From assembly GCA_902464635.1 (NCBI GenBank), contig CABQKC010000005.1:1-64000 (forward strand): a DNA stretch of 64,000 bases, given 5' to 3'. Source of the DNA: an uncultured Caryophanales bacterium. GTDB taxonomy: Bacteria; Bacillota_I; Bacilli_A; RFN20; CAG-826. The notes below the pieces were generated by a model. That model was not told where the DNA came from. It worked only from the letters and a program-made list of their open reading frames with translations, and made no database searches. Made by a program: the position numbers and the translations under genes. Shown here piece by piece: positions 8,236 to 15,795 of this stretch (position 1 is its first letter; each line of letters begins with the position of its first letter).

Positions 8236-9786
8236 TTAATAATTGAATGGTTCAGCTACTCCATCTTGAGTAGTCTTTAAGGTATATAGATTGCCTTTAG
8301 TAATATTAATTACTGGGCTAGATAAGTCGAATGCAACACCATTGAGAGTAACTTTAGCATTCAAATTAGTCACTTCATCATCATTAGGCAATAAACTAGA
8401 TGGAACCGTGTAAGCTGCATCAGCTGAATGTTGTAGATAGAAATATACTGACTTAGAAGTATAGTCCACCATATATTTCTTGAATAATTCTGGTGCTTTG
8501 TAATTGATTTCCCTTTGATAGATAACGAATGCACGGGTCTCATCTTTTATTGGTTCGGCATAATAAGTTTTTGTGGCGCAAGTGAATACTTCTTCTTCGG
8601 TTACTATTTTCTTCAAGGCTTCATCATGATATAGATTCACTCCTAAAGCAGTTCCGGCATCAACTACTTTTTGACCAATTGGCTTTGTAGTTGAACTAGC
8701 ATATTTATATCCACCTTCGAATATAAGATCGATTTTTCCGCTAATTGTTTCAGTTGGGACTGGTTTGGTTTCAAAATCAACCGAAGTATATAAATCATTA
8801 TCAAACTCATATTTGAACTTAATGGTGCTATCATCAACCATTGTCATAGGCTCTTCAAAGGCAATAGCGTCGACAGTACTTTCCATTCCAAATGTAAATT
8901 CTCTGAGTTTATCTTTATCGAAGACGAATTTATATCCACCTTTGGTAGTGCTAAGCTTTATTCCGTCGTTTTTCATTTGTTTATAAGCAGTGCCTTCTAA
9001 AGCCAATGTATATAAATTGTCTTTAGATTCAACATCGATTGTTATATCGCCTACTTCTGCTGCATTAAGCGAGAATATCTTGGCAAAACCTTCATTTAGA
9101 TCGGCAAAGCTATTAATCCTAAGAAGGATTTTTGTAAATGAATTGTCACCTTTATAGAAGAAGCTTCCAATAGTCTCCCATGGATTGCTTAATTCAGCTT
9201 CGGCATAGGTCTTATCTACGATATTAGAAGTAACTGCCCCTTTATTATCTTGCATATAAATGGTGTATTTATCTTCTTCTATTTCAAGTTTTTGTAATTC
9301 GGTCTTCTCCGTCCAAGTTTCAGTTGATGGATCATATTCCCCGCTAACGGATTTTTCGACAAATTTTCCGCTAGCTAAATCAGAAGAAACATTAGTAATA
9401 TTCCTTTCTTTCGCCCCACCATAATCAATAATGCTAGATGATTCTAAAGAAAGGTTTCCTTTGTATTCGTTAGTATTCTTAATTGCTTTCTTGATTATGC
9501 TATAGATTTCATTCTTATCGGCATCTTTTACATAACCACAAGTTGAGCAGGTATAGAATCCATCATCATTTTTAGCAAATGTATGAGGTGCGAAATCAAA
9601 ACGGACGTTTTTGTCGCAGCTGCATGCATGATAATGGCCATATTCGTCTTTTGAATATGTTGTCGATGGGGTGTGTTCATGTGTTTGAACTTGGTCAGGG
9701 TTGCTACTAGTGCTACATTCTTGATTGCCACAAGAAAAGGCAAGCAAAGGAATTAGAAGCAATATAGTCTTTGTATAAATTTTCAT
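8236..9786 (-). CDS. large lipoprotein with N-terminal His/Cys cluster
   Basis: Surface lipoprotein of 516 residues, function unknown. The signal peptide ends in the lipobox LAFSC (lipidated Cys19). Just after it, residues about 20-95 carry HEHT, GHYHACSC and YTCSTCGY: a cluster of histidines and cysteines like a zinc ribbon or other metal site, a pattern seen in several Bacillota lipoproteins where it is usually unnamed. The remaining 400 residues alternate short beta strands and resemble a solute- or polymer-binding beta fold, without a recognised domain. The RBS TAGGAGT precedes the ATG. Metal binding is an inference from residue spacing. Confidence 0.7.
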   Translation of the reverse strand: MKIYTKTILLLIPLLAFSCGNQECSTSSNPDQVQTHEHTPSTTYSKDEYGHYHACSCDKNVRFDFAPHTFAKNDDGFYTCSTCGYVKDADKNEIYSIIKKAIKNTNEYKGNLSLESSSIIDYGGAKERNITNVSSDLASGKFVEKSVSGEYDPSTETWTEKTELQKLEIEEDKYTIYMQDNKGAVTSNIVDKTYAEAELSNPWETIGSFFYKGDNSFTKILLRINSFADLNEGFAKIFSLNAAEVGDITIDVESKDNLYTLALEGTAYKQMKNDGIKLSTTKGGYKFVFDKDKLREFTFGMESTVDAIAFEEPMTMVDDSTIKFKYEFDNDLYTSVDFETKPVPTETISGKIDLIFEGGYKYASSTTKPIGQKVVDAGTALGVNLYHDEALKKIVTEEEVFTCATKTYYAEPIKDETRAFVIYQREINYKAPELFKKYMVDYTSKSVYFYLQHSADAAYTVPSSLLPNDDEVTNLNAKVTLNGVAFDLSSPVINITKGNLYTLKTTQDGVAEPFNY

Positions 9787-9911
9787 AATTAAAACTCCTA
9801 ACTAAATATTACCTAAAAATATTTATCTACGTAAACTAGGAATTTTTAAAATATAGATATAGTCGAAACTTTATTTTTTTCTGAATCCGTTAAGGACGTG
9901 TATCGATTTAG

Positions 9912-10460
9912 TTAGTTATTATTCCCTTTATATAAATAGCAATCCTTGTCATGGGAATAGATTATTCCTATCGCTTGTAAGTAAGAATAGATGATTTTTG
10001 GACCGCAATATTTAAATCCCCTTCTTTTTAATTCAAGTGATATTTCTATTGATAAAGGGGAACTAACCTTATCTATTTCATAATATGTCTTGCCTTTGGT
10101 AAATGTTTTAAGGAAATCATAAAAGGAGCCATATTCCTTTTCTATTTGATAATAAAGCTTTGAATTGGAGATACTTGCTAATATCTTGGATTTATTCCTG
10201 ATAATCCTTTTATCGTTACAAAGGAAATCTATTTTATCTTGGTTATATTCTTTTACTTTCCTTATATCGAAGCCATCATAATCTTCTTTAAAAGCATCGA
10301 TTTTATTTAGGATGGTTTCCCATGATAATCCTGCTTGAAAAGATTCTAGGATAAACATCATATACATATATCTAGAATCAAAATTGGGTTTACCCCATAT
10401 ATTATCGTGATAATCAATATATCTAGGATTAGAAGTGTTACACCACTTGCACCGCTTCAT
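9912..10460 (-). CDS. tag: DNA-3-methyladenine glycosylase I
   Basis: Base-excision repair enzyme that removes 3-methyladenine from alkylated DNA. Diagnostic motifs: RCKWC at the N-terminus, YHDNIWGKP near residues 17-25, ESFQAGLSWETIL near 39-51, and C-terminal KYCGPKIIYSYLQAIGI followed by SHDKDC. The zinc ligands known in E. coli Tag (N-terminal Cys and His, C-terminal His and Cys) all have counterparts. Length 182 is normal. It overlaps nothing but abuts the stop of the upstream gene (stop then ATG), so it is the second gene of a two-gene operon. Confidence 0.95.
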   Translation of the reverse strand: MKRCKWCNTSNPRYIDYHDNIWGKPNFDSRYMYMMFILESFQAGLSWETILNKIDAFKEDYDGFDIRKVKEYNQDKIDFLCNDKRIIRNKSKILASISNSKLYYQIEKEYGSFYDFLKTFTKGKTYYEIDKVSSPLSIEISLELKRRGFKYCGPKIIYSYLQAIGIIYSHDKDCYLYKGNNN

Positions 10461-10919
10461 TTATATTTTTCCTTCTCTTTTATCCTTTAATAATCTAGAG
10501 ATAGGAGAGAATATCGAATAATAAACTGGGATTAATAACAAGATTAGCCAATATGGATGCCACAAGGCAAATGTTGTACCTAAGAATAGATAGACTATCA
10601 AAGCAATTGACCATATAGGGAATAGATTGAAATCTCTTCTTACTATTGCTCTATAGACATTTCCTGGAATTGAACCGAATAGGATTATAGGAACAAAAAC
10701 TACCCAAGAAGAATATCCAGAAGGAAATGCAACTTTAAACCAGACTAGAGAGAAAAATACATAGCAAAGCAATGACACTCCAAAAGAAGATGAATCTATA
10801 ACTGAAGCAATTCTATCCTGTAATCTTCTCTTTTTCTTGTTATTTACCTCGTCCATATCAATGACTTTATTATCTTTTAAATCCACCCTAACGCCATTTT
10901 CATCAAATTTAACTTTCAT
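10461..10919 (-). CDS. small membrane protein with regulator-type transmembrane tail
   Basis: A 152-residue protein with a charged N-terminal part (about 35 residues) and four hydrophobic segments. The C-terminal segment reads WHPYWLILLLIPVYYSI and closely resembles the membrane tail of the XRE regulator at 49429-50091 (WHPGWVVFLLIPTFAGI). It therefore looks like that membrane module without the DNA-binding head. No enzyme motif. The stop codon touches the start of tag, so both are probably on one transcript. Confidence 0.6.
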   Translation of the reverse strand: MKVKFDENGVRVDLKDNKVIDMDEVNNKKKRRLQDRIASVIDSSSFGVSLLCYVFFSLVWFKVAFPSGYSSWVVFVPIILFGSIPGNVYRAIVRRDFNLFPIWSIALIVYLFLGTTFALWHPYWLILLLIPVYYSIFSPISRLLKDKREGKI

Positions 10920-11032
10920 AAATTAACCTCTTTGATTGAGTATACACCTATATAAATTTAATGCTTTTACTTTCTTTTTAACATAGTTTTGCTATCAAGA
11001 GTGAAAAAGGTGAAGATTTTAGAAAGTTTTTA

Positions 11033-11061
11033 TTGCATTTGCCTCTCTCTCTTAATAGAAT
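11033..11061 (+). promoter_or_regulatory. sigma-A-type promoter of the tRNA-Asn/tRNA-Glu operon
   Basis: TTGCAT (11033-11038) and TAGAAT (11056-11061) are separated by exactly 17 bases, ending 27 bases before the first tRNA. A small GC hairpin CGCGC/GCGCG follows in the 5' leader. Confidence 0.65.
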
Positions 11062-11088
11062 ATGTAACGCGCTTAAGGCGCGATAAGC

Positions 11089-11163
11089 GCTTGCTTAGCT
11101 CAATGGTAGAGCAATCGGCTGTTAACCGATCGGTTGTAGGTTCGAGCCCTATAGCAAGCGCCA
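11089..11163 (+). tRNA. tRNA-Asn(GTT)
   Basis: Full cloverleaf of 75 bases including encoded CCA. Acceptor GCTTGCT/AGCAAGC, D-arm GCTC/GAGC, anticodon stem ATCGG/CCGAT with loop CTGTTAA giving anticodon GTT, T-arm GTAGG/CCTAT with TTCGAGC loop. It is followed after two bases by tRNA-Glu. Confidence 0.97.
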
Positions 11164-11165
11164 CT

Positions 11166-11242
11166 GGCCTGTTGGAGAAGAGGCTTAACTCATATCCCTT
11201 TCAAGGATACATTCATGGGTTCGAATCCCGTACAGGTCACCA
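11166..11242 (+). tRNA. tRNA-Glu(TTC)
   Basis: Cloverleaf of 77 bases including CCA. Acceptor GGCCTGT/ACAGGTC with one G-T pair, anticodon stem TATCC/GGATA and loop CTTTCAA giving TTC, T-loop TTCGAAT. Same transcript as tRNA-Asn, closed by the terminator at 11255. Confidence 0.97.
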
Positions 11243-11254
11243 GTAGTCACTTCT

Positions 11255-11283
11255 AGGATTGATTAAGGTCAATCCTTTTTTTG
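11255..11283 (+). terminator. rho-independent terminator of the tRNA operon
   Basis: Perfect 8-bp stem AGGATTGA/TCAATCCT, loop TTAAGG, followed by seven T. Confidence 0.9.
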
Positions 11284-11661
11284 TAAATTCTATTTTTTAT
11301 CCGTCGTGGCAGGTTCGAACTCTCAAATCGTAATTAATCTTATACTTTTATATGGGGATTCTTACAATTTCTGTTGATAATAAAATGATAAAATGCTTTC
11401 AATAGTCAAACAGCCTTCTAGTAGATATTCCAAAAATGATGCCAAAAATGATGCCTAAAATGATGCCAAAACATTGAAAAGAAGATGGATAGATCATCTA
11501 GAACATCAAAATCCAAATAGTAAAAATAGCCGAGATAATAGCCATAGTGAAAAGCAGAAGCCAAAATTCAACCTTTAACATTAGTCAAGTGGCGAACACA
11601 AGAAACTTTTTATAACAGCATACATGTATTTCCTTTAACGATCGTAACGATTGTTTAATGA
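11284..11661. other. gene-free spacer with three 12-base tandem repeats, possible integrase-tail remnant
   Basis: No intact gene is visible. Near 11300-11320 there is a tRNA T-arm-like string (CAGGTTCGAACTCT). At 11430-11465 three tandem copies of CCAAAAATGATG (third with one change) and a partial fourth read in frame as PKMMPKMMPKMMPK then stop, preceded by a stop at 11403. A position just downstream of a tRNA operon and upstream of accessory genes fits a decayed integration site, but no integrase body remains. Confidence 0.5.
11430..11474. repeat. tandem repeat, 12-base unit x3 plus partial
   Basis: Unit CCAAAAATGATG at 11430-11441 and 11442-11453, CCTAAAATGATG at 11454-11465, then a partial copy CCAAAACAT. 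The unit length is a multiple of three and the plus frame is open across it. Confidence 0.9.
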
Positions 11662-11715
11662 ATGAATAATTTATTTCTCTTTTGTTTTCTATTTAAAAAG
11701 CTAATATTGCATTAT

Positions 11716-12276
11716 ATGGGCAGATTAATAATTGTTTCAGGTAACATTGGTGATGATTCTCTTCTAAAAGGTAAAGACGCTTTTGTCTTGCCGACGAATC
11801 CAAAAATGAGATATGGAGCAGGTATAAGTGAAGTTGCATTTAGGAAAGCCGGGATTGATGCTCTTGAAAAATACTGCGAAGACACTTTCAATGTCGGATA
11901 CGAAACAAACCAAGAAAAAAATGATATGAAGCCGACGGAAATAAGAATAACTCCGGGCTTTGGCCTAGGAATGGACATGATATTTGCTCAAAGTCCCAAT
12001 ACTATTTATTTTTCTTTAGAAGAAAACGAACTATATCCACTGCTTTTCAAGACATATCGTAATGTTTTAAATTCCATAAGAAATAATGGGTATAAAAACG
12101 TAATAATGCCTTCTTTAGGAACTGGTCATTATGGTTTTAATCACGAAGCAGTAGCCTCAAATATTGTTCCAATGCTAAATAGATTCTTAGACGAAAATAA
12201 AGATGTAGATATAACTTTATGTTTGTTCAACGGTGAAATAAAAAACATCTATTCCTTGTTTAATAAAAACGAATAA
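11716..12276 (+). CDS. macro-domain protein (ADP-ribose binding/processing)
   Basis: Single macro domain of about 186 residues. Key elements: LIIVSGNIGDD at the N-terminus, YGAGISEVAFRKAG (ligand-binding Gly-rich loop) and MPSLGTGHYGFNHEAVA (the second loop contacting the distal ribose/phosphate). Macro domains bind or remove ADP-ribose from proteins or nucleic acids. An ATG at 11662 would add 18 hydrophobic residues, but the fold begins at the ATG at 11716, so the shorter form is chosen; neither start has a good ribosome binding site. It sits downstream of tRNAs in an accessory patch. Whether it acts as an antitoxin to an ADP-ribosyltransferase is unknown; no partner is adjacent. Confidence 0.82.
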   Translation: MGRLIIVSGNIGDDSLLKGKDAFVLPTNPKMRYGAGISEVAFRKAGIDALEKYCEDTFNVGYETNQEKNDMKPTEIRITPGFGLGMDMIFAQSPNTIYFSLEENELYPLLFKTYRNVLNSIRNNGYKNVIMPSLGTGHYGFNHEAVASNIVPMLNRFLDENKDVDITLCLFNGEIKNIYSLFNKNE

Positions 12277-12406
12277 ACATAGAAGCATTTAAATTTATTG
12301 AAATTCACTTCTTCCCATCCAGAAGGGAATCGAAAAAAGCGATAATATGGCTCTTTTTCTCTAATCAATCATTGTGATAGATAATCTCTTGTGATATTAT
12401 ATCCCT

Positions 12407-13627
12407 ATGGAATTTGAAACAGTAAAATATATAAAAGATGCTCTAGAATTAGATGTTCTCATCTCTCCTGCCGAGCAGACAGCTTGGTTGTCTAAAGAAC
12501 AAATGGCGTTGCTATATAGCAAACATAGAAGTGCTATTTCAAGACAGATAAACAAAATTTATAAAGAAGGGGAGTTAGAAAAGGGGAGCTCGTGTGCAAA
12601 AATTGCACATGAGATCAACGGGCAAACTCATTACACAGAGTTTTTTAATCTTAATGTAATCGTATCTGTTGGGAATCGAACCAAATCGCAAAATGGTTTG
12701 TTATTAAAAGAATGGGTTCGGGAGAATTTTTTGAAAAAATCCGAAAATATCATTGTTTATAACAATGATGGCATTAGGCTTGATGTGACTATAGAACCCT
12801 CTAGAGAAACCGTTTGGCTAAGTGCCACCCAGATGGCTTCCTTGTTCGATACATCCACAAAGAACATCTATAAGCACATCAAAAATATCTATCAAGAAGG
12901 CGAAATAGATACTTCAGTTGTCAACGAATCCTTGACAACTGAAATAAATCAAGTTCAAGTTGCAATTGATGGAAAATCATATATAACTCGATTATACAAC
13001 CTTGATGTTATACTTGCCGTTGGTTACCGAATAAAAGGGGCAAGAGCAATACAATTCAGAAGATGGGCCACTACCGTTTTAAAAGATTACTTACTAAAAG
13101 GATATGCAATCGATAGCAATAGAACATTGGTAACAAATGAAAACTATATCAATCTCATAAATAAAGTAGATTCGTTGGATAATAGATTAAAGAAAATCGA
13201 AGACGAAAGCGTATATTTCCCAAAGAATTTAATAATTAAAGAAGATAAAGTGTTTGATGCTTTAACTATTTTGAGTGAAATCATTTCAAAGGCAAACAAA
13301 GAAATTGTATTAATCGATCCATATACAAGTGATAGGACCCTTAATCTCCTAAAATATAAGAAAGATGACGTTACTATTAAACTAATTACTTCAGACAAGG
13401 GAAGATTATCAAAACAGGATGTTAAAATATTTAATTCAGAACACGCAGGATTATCCTTATATATAAATAACAAATATCACGATAGATACTTAATAATAGA
13501 CGATTTGATTTTCTATCATTTGGGTTCATCTATTAATTATTTAGGGAATAAATTTTCCCAAATCGATAAAATAGAAGATGAAGATATTAAAGATTTATTA
13601 AGGAGTAGGGTCAATGAACAAGAATAA
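12407..13627 (+). CDS. double RhuM-domain protein with PLD-like C-terminus
   Basis: A 406-residue protein built of two RhuM-type DNA-binding modules in tandem (about residues 8-110 and 117-240). Each has a WLS..QMA.L helix-turn-helix (AWLSKEQMALLY, VWLSATQMASLF) and a YNLDVI.AVG/FNLNVIVSVG element. A short coiled stretch leads into a C-terminal domain (about 275-395) containing YHDRYLIIDD (His358) and YHLGSS, the conserved His/Asp pattern of a phospholipase-D-like half site. RhuM proteins usually carry one such module and occur in mobile and defence islands. The last 14 bases overlap the XRE-GNAT gene, so the two are co-translated. Function unknown; nuclease or regulatory roles are both possible. 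Confidence 0.8.
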   Translation: MEFETVKYIKDALELDVLISPAEQTAWLSKEQMALLYSKHRSAISRQINKIYKEGELEKGSSCAKIAHEINGQTHYTEFFNLNVIVSVGNRTKSQNGLLLKEWVRENFLKKSENIIVYNNDGIRLDVTIEPSRETVWLSATQMASLFDTSTKNIYKHIKNIYQEGEIDTSVVNESLTTEINQVQVAIDGKSYITRLYNLDVILAVGYRIKGARAIQFRRWATTVLKDYLLKGYAIDSNRTLVTNENYINLINKVDSLDNRLKKIEDESVYFPKNLIIKEDKVFDALTILSEIISKANKEIVLIDPYTSDRTLNLLKYKKDDVTIKLITSDKGRLSKQDVKIFNSEHAGLSLYINNKYHDRYLIIDDLIFYHLGSSINYLGNKFSQIDKIEDEDIKDLLRSRVNEQE

Positions 13628-14276
13628 AAAAGATGTAGGCCAAACTATCAAACAAATCAGAAAAGAAAGAGGTTTATCACAAGATGCCCTTTCAAGGAAA
13701 ATGGGCTTTAAAGACCATAGCGCTCTAACAAAAATCGAAACAGGCATAAATGATATTAATAGCGAAGGCTTAATGGAATTAGCCAAAATACTTAATGTCC
13801 AAATCGGGGTTTTCTTTACTGGCAAGACTAGCGAACTGCCAGATTTTAAAGTAAAGATTTATGATGATTCATATAGAGATGACATGATTTTCATGGTTTT
13901 ATCCGCAATAGATGCAGCGAATAGAATTCCTACCATTAGCCCTGACTTATTAGATATAAAAGGATCTTATTTTGATAAAGGCGATATGTTTTGGGTAGCA
14001 TTAGGAGAGAATAACCGCGTTATCGGATGCATAGGTTACGAAACAATCGCACCAAAGCAAGCTAAGATTCATCATTTATTTGTTAAGCCAGATCTTAGTA
14101 GACAAGGCATTGGAAGTGCTTTATTAGATACATTAATTAAACACATAAGTGAAAAGGGTTACGAAAAAGTTTCCGTCTCCATGAAAGACGAAAGATGCCA
14201 AGGGACTAAAATATTCTATAAAGCCAAGAAATTTATAGAAATAGATCAAAATACTTTAGAAAAGGAAATTCAATAA
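13614..14276 (+). CDS. XRE helix-turn-helix - GNAT acetyltransferase fusion
   Basis: The N-terminus (about residues 8-62) is an XRE DNA-binding domain (IKQIRKERGLSQDALSRKMG, ALTKIETG). The C-terminus (about 75-215) is a GNAT fold with the acetyl-CoA loop LSRQGIGSALLDTLI and a preceding beta strand IHHLFVKP. The architecture suggests a ligand- or CoA-responsive regulator, or an acetyltransferase that represses its own operon. It overlaps the RhuM gene by 14 bases and is followed by a terminator at 14492, so the two form a complete two-gene unit. Confidence 0.88.
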   Translation: MNKNKKDVGQTIKQIRKERGLSQDALSRKMGFKDHSALTKIETGINDINSEGLMELAKILNVQIGVFFTGKTSELPDFKVKIYDDSYRDDMIFMVLSAIDAANRIPTISPDLLDIKGSYFDKGDMFWVALGENNRVIGCIGYETIAPKQAKIHHLFVKPDLSRQGIGSALLDTLIKHISEKGYEKVSVSMKDERCQGTKIFYKAKKFIEIDQNTLEKEIQ

Positions 14277-14491
14277 TATTTTTAACGATAAATTAAGTTG
14301 CTTCCACGGGAATGAACATGTGCAATTTTTGCACATGAGGTGAAGAAATATGCTCCGTTTAAGAAGCGCTTAGGATGTTTTAAACTTCTTCAATTTTTCA
14401 TTTGTTTTAATAGAAAGCATCCAACGACATTTGCCATAAAGGAATAATAATTAAGCATTCTGACGAATAAAATACTAAATAAAGCTAAATT
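14277..14491. other. spacer with a TGTGCAA/TTGCACA inverted repeat
   Basis: No gene is visible. A perfect inverted repeat TGTGCAA-TTT-TTGCACA lies near 14319-14335. The same 17-base string in reverse complement occurs inside the RhuM gene near 12593-12609, where it encodes part of SCAKIAH. Confidence 0.55.
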
Positions 14492-14520
14492 GGCCAGTGT
14501 GAAAGCATTGGTCTTTTCAT
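14492..14520 (+). terminator. rho-independent terminator after XRE-GNAT gene
   Basis: Stem GGCCAGTG/CATTGGTC with two G-T pairs, loop TGAAAG, followed by TTTTCATTTTTT. It overlaps the end of the converging lipoprotein gene. Confidence 0.75.
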
Positions 14521-15071
14521 TTTTTCCATTTGGCCATTGCATAGCCTCTAGGATATAAATTTGGACCCCAGAATTCTATTCTTCCGTTATTATCGGTGCT
14601 ACCTGAATATCCTTTTCCCCTAAGAGATTCTAAATATTCCCTAGTGATTTCATGCTCGCTTGACCATAAATAATAAGAAGAAATATGTAAGACCAGATAA
14701 TTTTGTAATCCTCTATGATCAATATTGTTATTTAACTTAAATAACCCTACATGCCCTTTCATCTTTCCTTCTACTTTGTTTAGGAAGATCCAATCATCAA
14801 AAGAATAGGAATAATGAAAAGAAAGGACATGTTCCCATTTATCCTGAATTTGGATATCTATTCCTTCATAGTTAGCAGTCGCAGGTACTTTATAAGCATA
14901 TTCATAAGTATAGTCATCATTCATTGTAAGCCTTAATTCATACTGTTCATTGATGGATTCGCTGAACTCGTGGTCTTCTAGCATCTTCTTAGTAGTCTTG
15001 TTAGAAGAAGAACAACTAAAAAGAGTCAATGAAAGAAATGGGATTAAACTTAATAAACAATGGCTTTTCAT
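14517..15071 (-). CDS. lipoprotein of unknown function
   Basis: A 184-residue surface lipoprotein. The signal peptide ends in the lipobox LFSC with Cys20; a serine-rich linker follows. The remaining 150 residues contain many aromatic residues and beta-type segments (YTYEYAYKV, VLSFHYSYSF) but no family was recognised. It is the last minus-strand gene before the converging terminator at 14492 and is separated by 52 bases from the acetyltransferase-like gene upstream. It may be transcribed from its own promoter. Confidence 0.7.
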   Translation of the reverse strand: MKSHCLLSLIPFLSLTLFSCSSSNKTTKKMLEDHEFSESINEQYELRLTMNDDYTYEYAYKVPATANYEGIDIQIQDKWEHVLSFHYSYSFDDWIFLNKVEGKMKGHVGLFKLNNNIDHRGLQNYLVLHISSYYLWSSEHEITREYLESLRGKGYSGSTDNNGRIEFWGPNLYPRGYAMAKWKK

Positions 15072-15123
15072 ATTTTTATTATTACAAGCAAACGACTATT
15101 AAATCAAATATGAAAATGTAATG

Positions 15124-15795
15124 TTATTTATTTAAGGGAACAATTTCTTTTTCGGATTTTATCAATACATCTTTAGGATAGACTCCTCTAGCCATCGTAA
15201 GGGGATAGACTTTGCTATTGCTTCCAATTATTGTCCCAGGATTAAGGACGGAATTACATCCAACATCGACATTTTCACCTATAAAAGACCCTATTTTCCT
15301 TAGGTTTGTCTTATAAGATATATCAGCATGGATAATTACATCTTTCCCATCATTTCTTAGATTTGAGCAAATTACCCCTGCACCTAGATGGGAATGATAA
15401 CCTAATATCGAATCCCCGACATAATTAAAATGAGGGACTTGTGATTTATTTAAGACGATGCAATTTTTAAATTCACAGGAATTACCAATTACTACATCAT
15501 CACCTATTATGACATTGCTCCTAATATAGGCGCCTGGCCTAATCTCGACATTATTCCCGATTATAGCTGGGCCAATTAGAGTGGCAGTCTTAGCTATCTT
15601 TACGTTTTTACCAATCAAAAGATTATTTTCTTCTTCAAAGATATAACCTTCGATTCCTTTCTTCGTTAAAGAGATTATAGTTTGCTTAATCTTAGGCAAT
15701 ATTTCCCAAGGATATTCATTTTCCTTAAATAAAGAAACTAGATAATCAGGGACTATTTTAAATAATTCAGCTGTTTTGATTTCTAGATTACTCAC
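15124..15795 (-). CDS. GlmU-C-like left-handed beta-helix acetyltransferase
   Basis: Hexapeptide-repeat protein of about 223 residues, of the type annotated in Clostridia as 'UDP-GlcNAc pyrophosphorylase' although it lacks the nucleotidyltransferase domain. A helical N-terminus (about 1-65) precedes the left-handed beta helix (IGPAIIGNNVEIRPGAYIRSN, VGDSILGYHSHLGAGVICSN, VGCNSVLNPGTIIG), matching the acetyltransferase half of GlmU. The start is placed at the GTG at 15795, which has GGGAGG eight bases upstream; the ATG at 15822 has no Shine-Dalgarno. The start overlaps the stop of the GlmM-like gene by eight bases, implying coupling. Likely role: glucosamine-1-phosphate acetylation for cell-wall precursors, inferred from context. 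Confidence 0.82.
   Translation of the reverse strand: MSNLEIKTAELFKIVPDYLVSLFKENEYPWEILPKIKQTIISLTKKGIEGYIFEEENNLLIGKNVKIAKTATLIGPAIIGNNVEIRPGAYIRSNVIIGDDVVIGNSCEFKNCIVLNKSQVPHFNYVGDSILGYHSHLGAGVICSNLRNDGKDVIIHADISYKTNLRKIGSFIGENVDVGCNSVLNPGTIIGSNSKVYPLTMARGVYPKDVLIKSEKEIVPLNK

Noticed and set aside
10989..11246. 85-residue open frame across the tRNA operon
   Set aside because: It reads through both tRNA genes; the RNA folds explain the sequence.
11430..11474. Short tandem repeat as a CRISPR array
   Set aside because: Units are 12 bases, adjacent without spacers, and there are no cas genes in the window.
12593..12609. Palindrome in the RhuM gene as an operator
   Set aside because: It encodes the conserved SCAKIAH stretch, so codon choice alone can create it; only the non-coding copy near 14319 is kept as a possible site.
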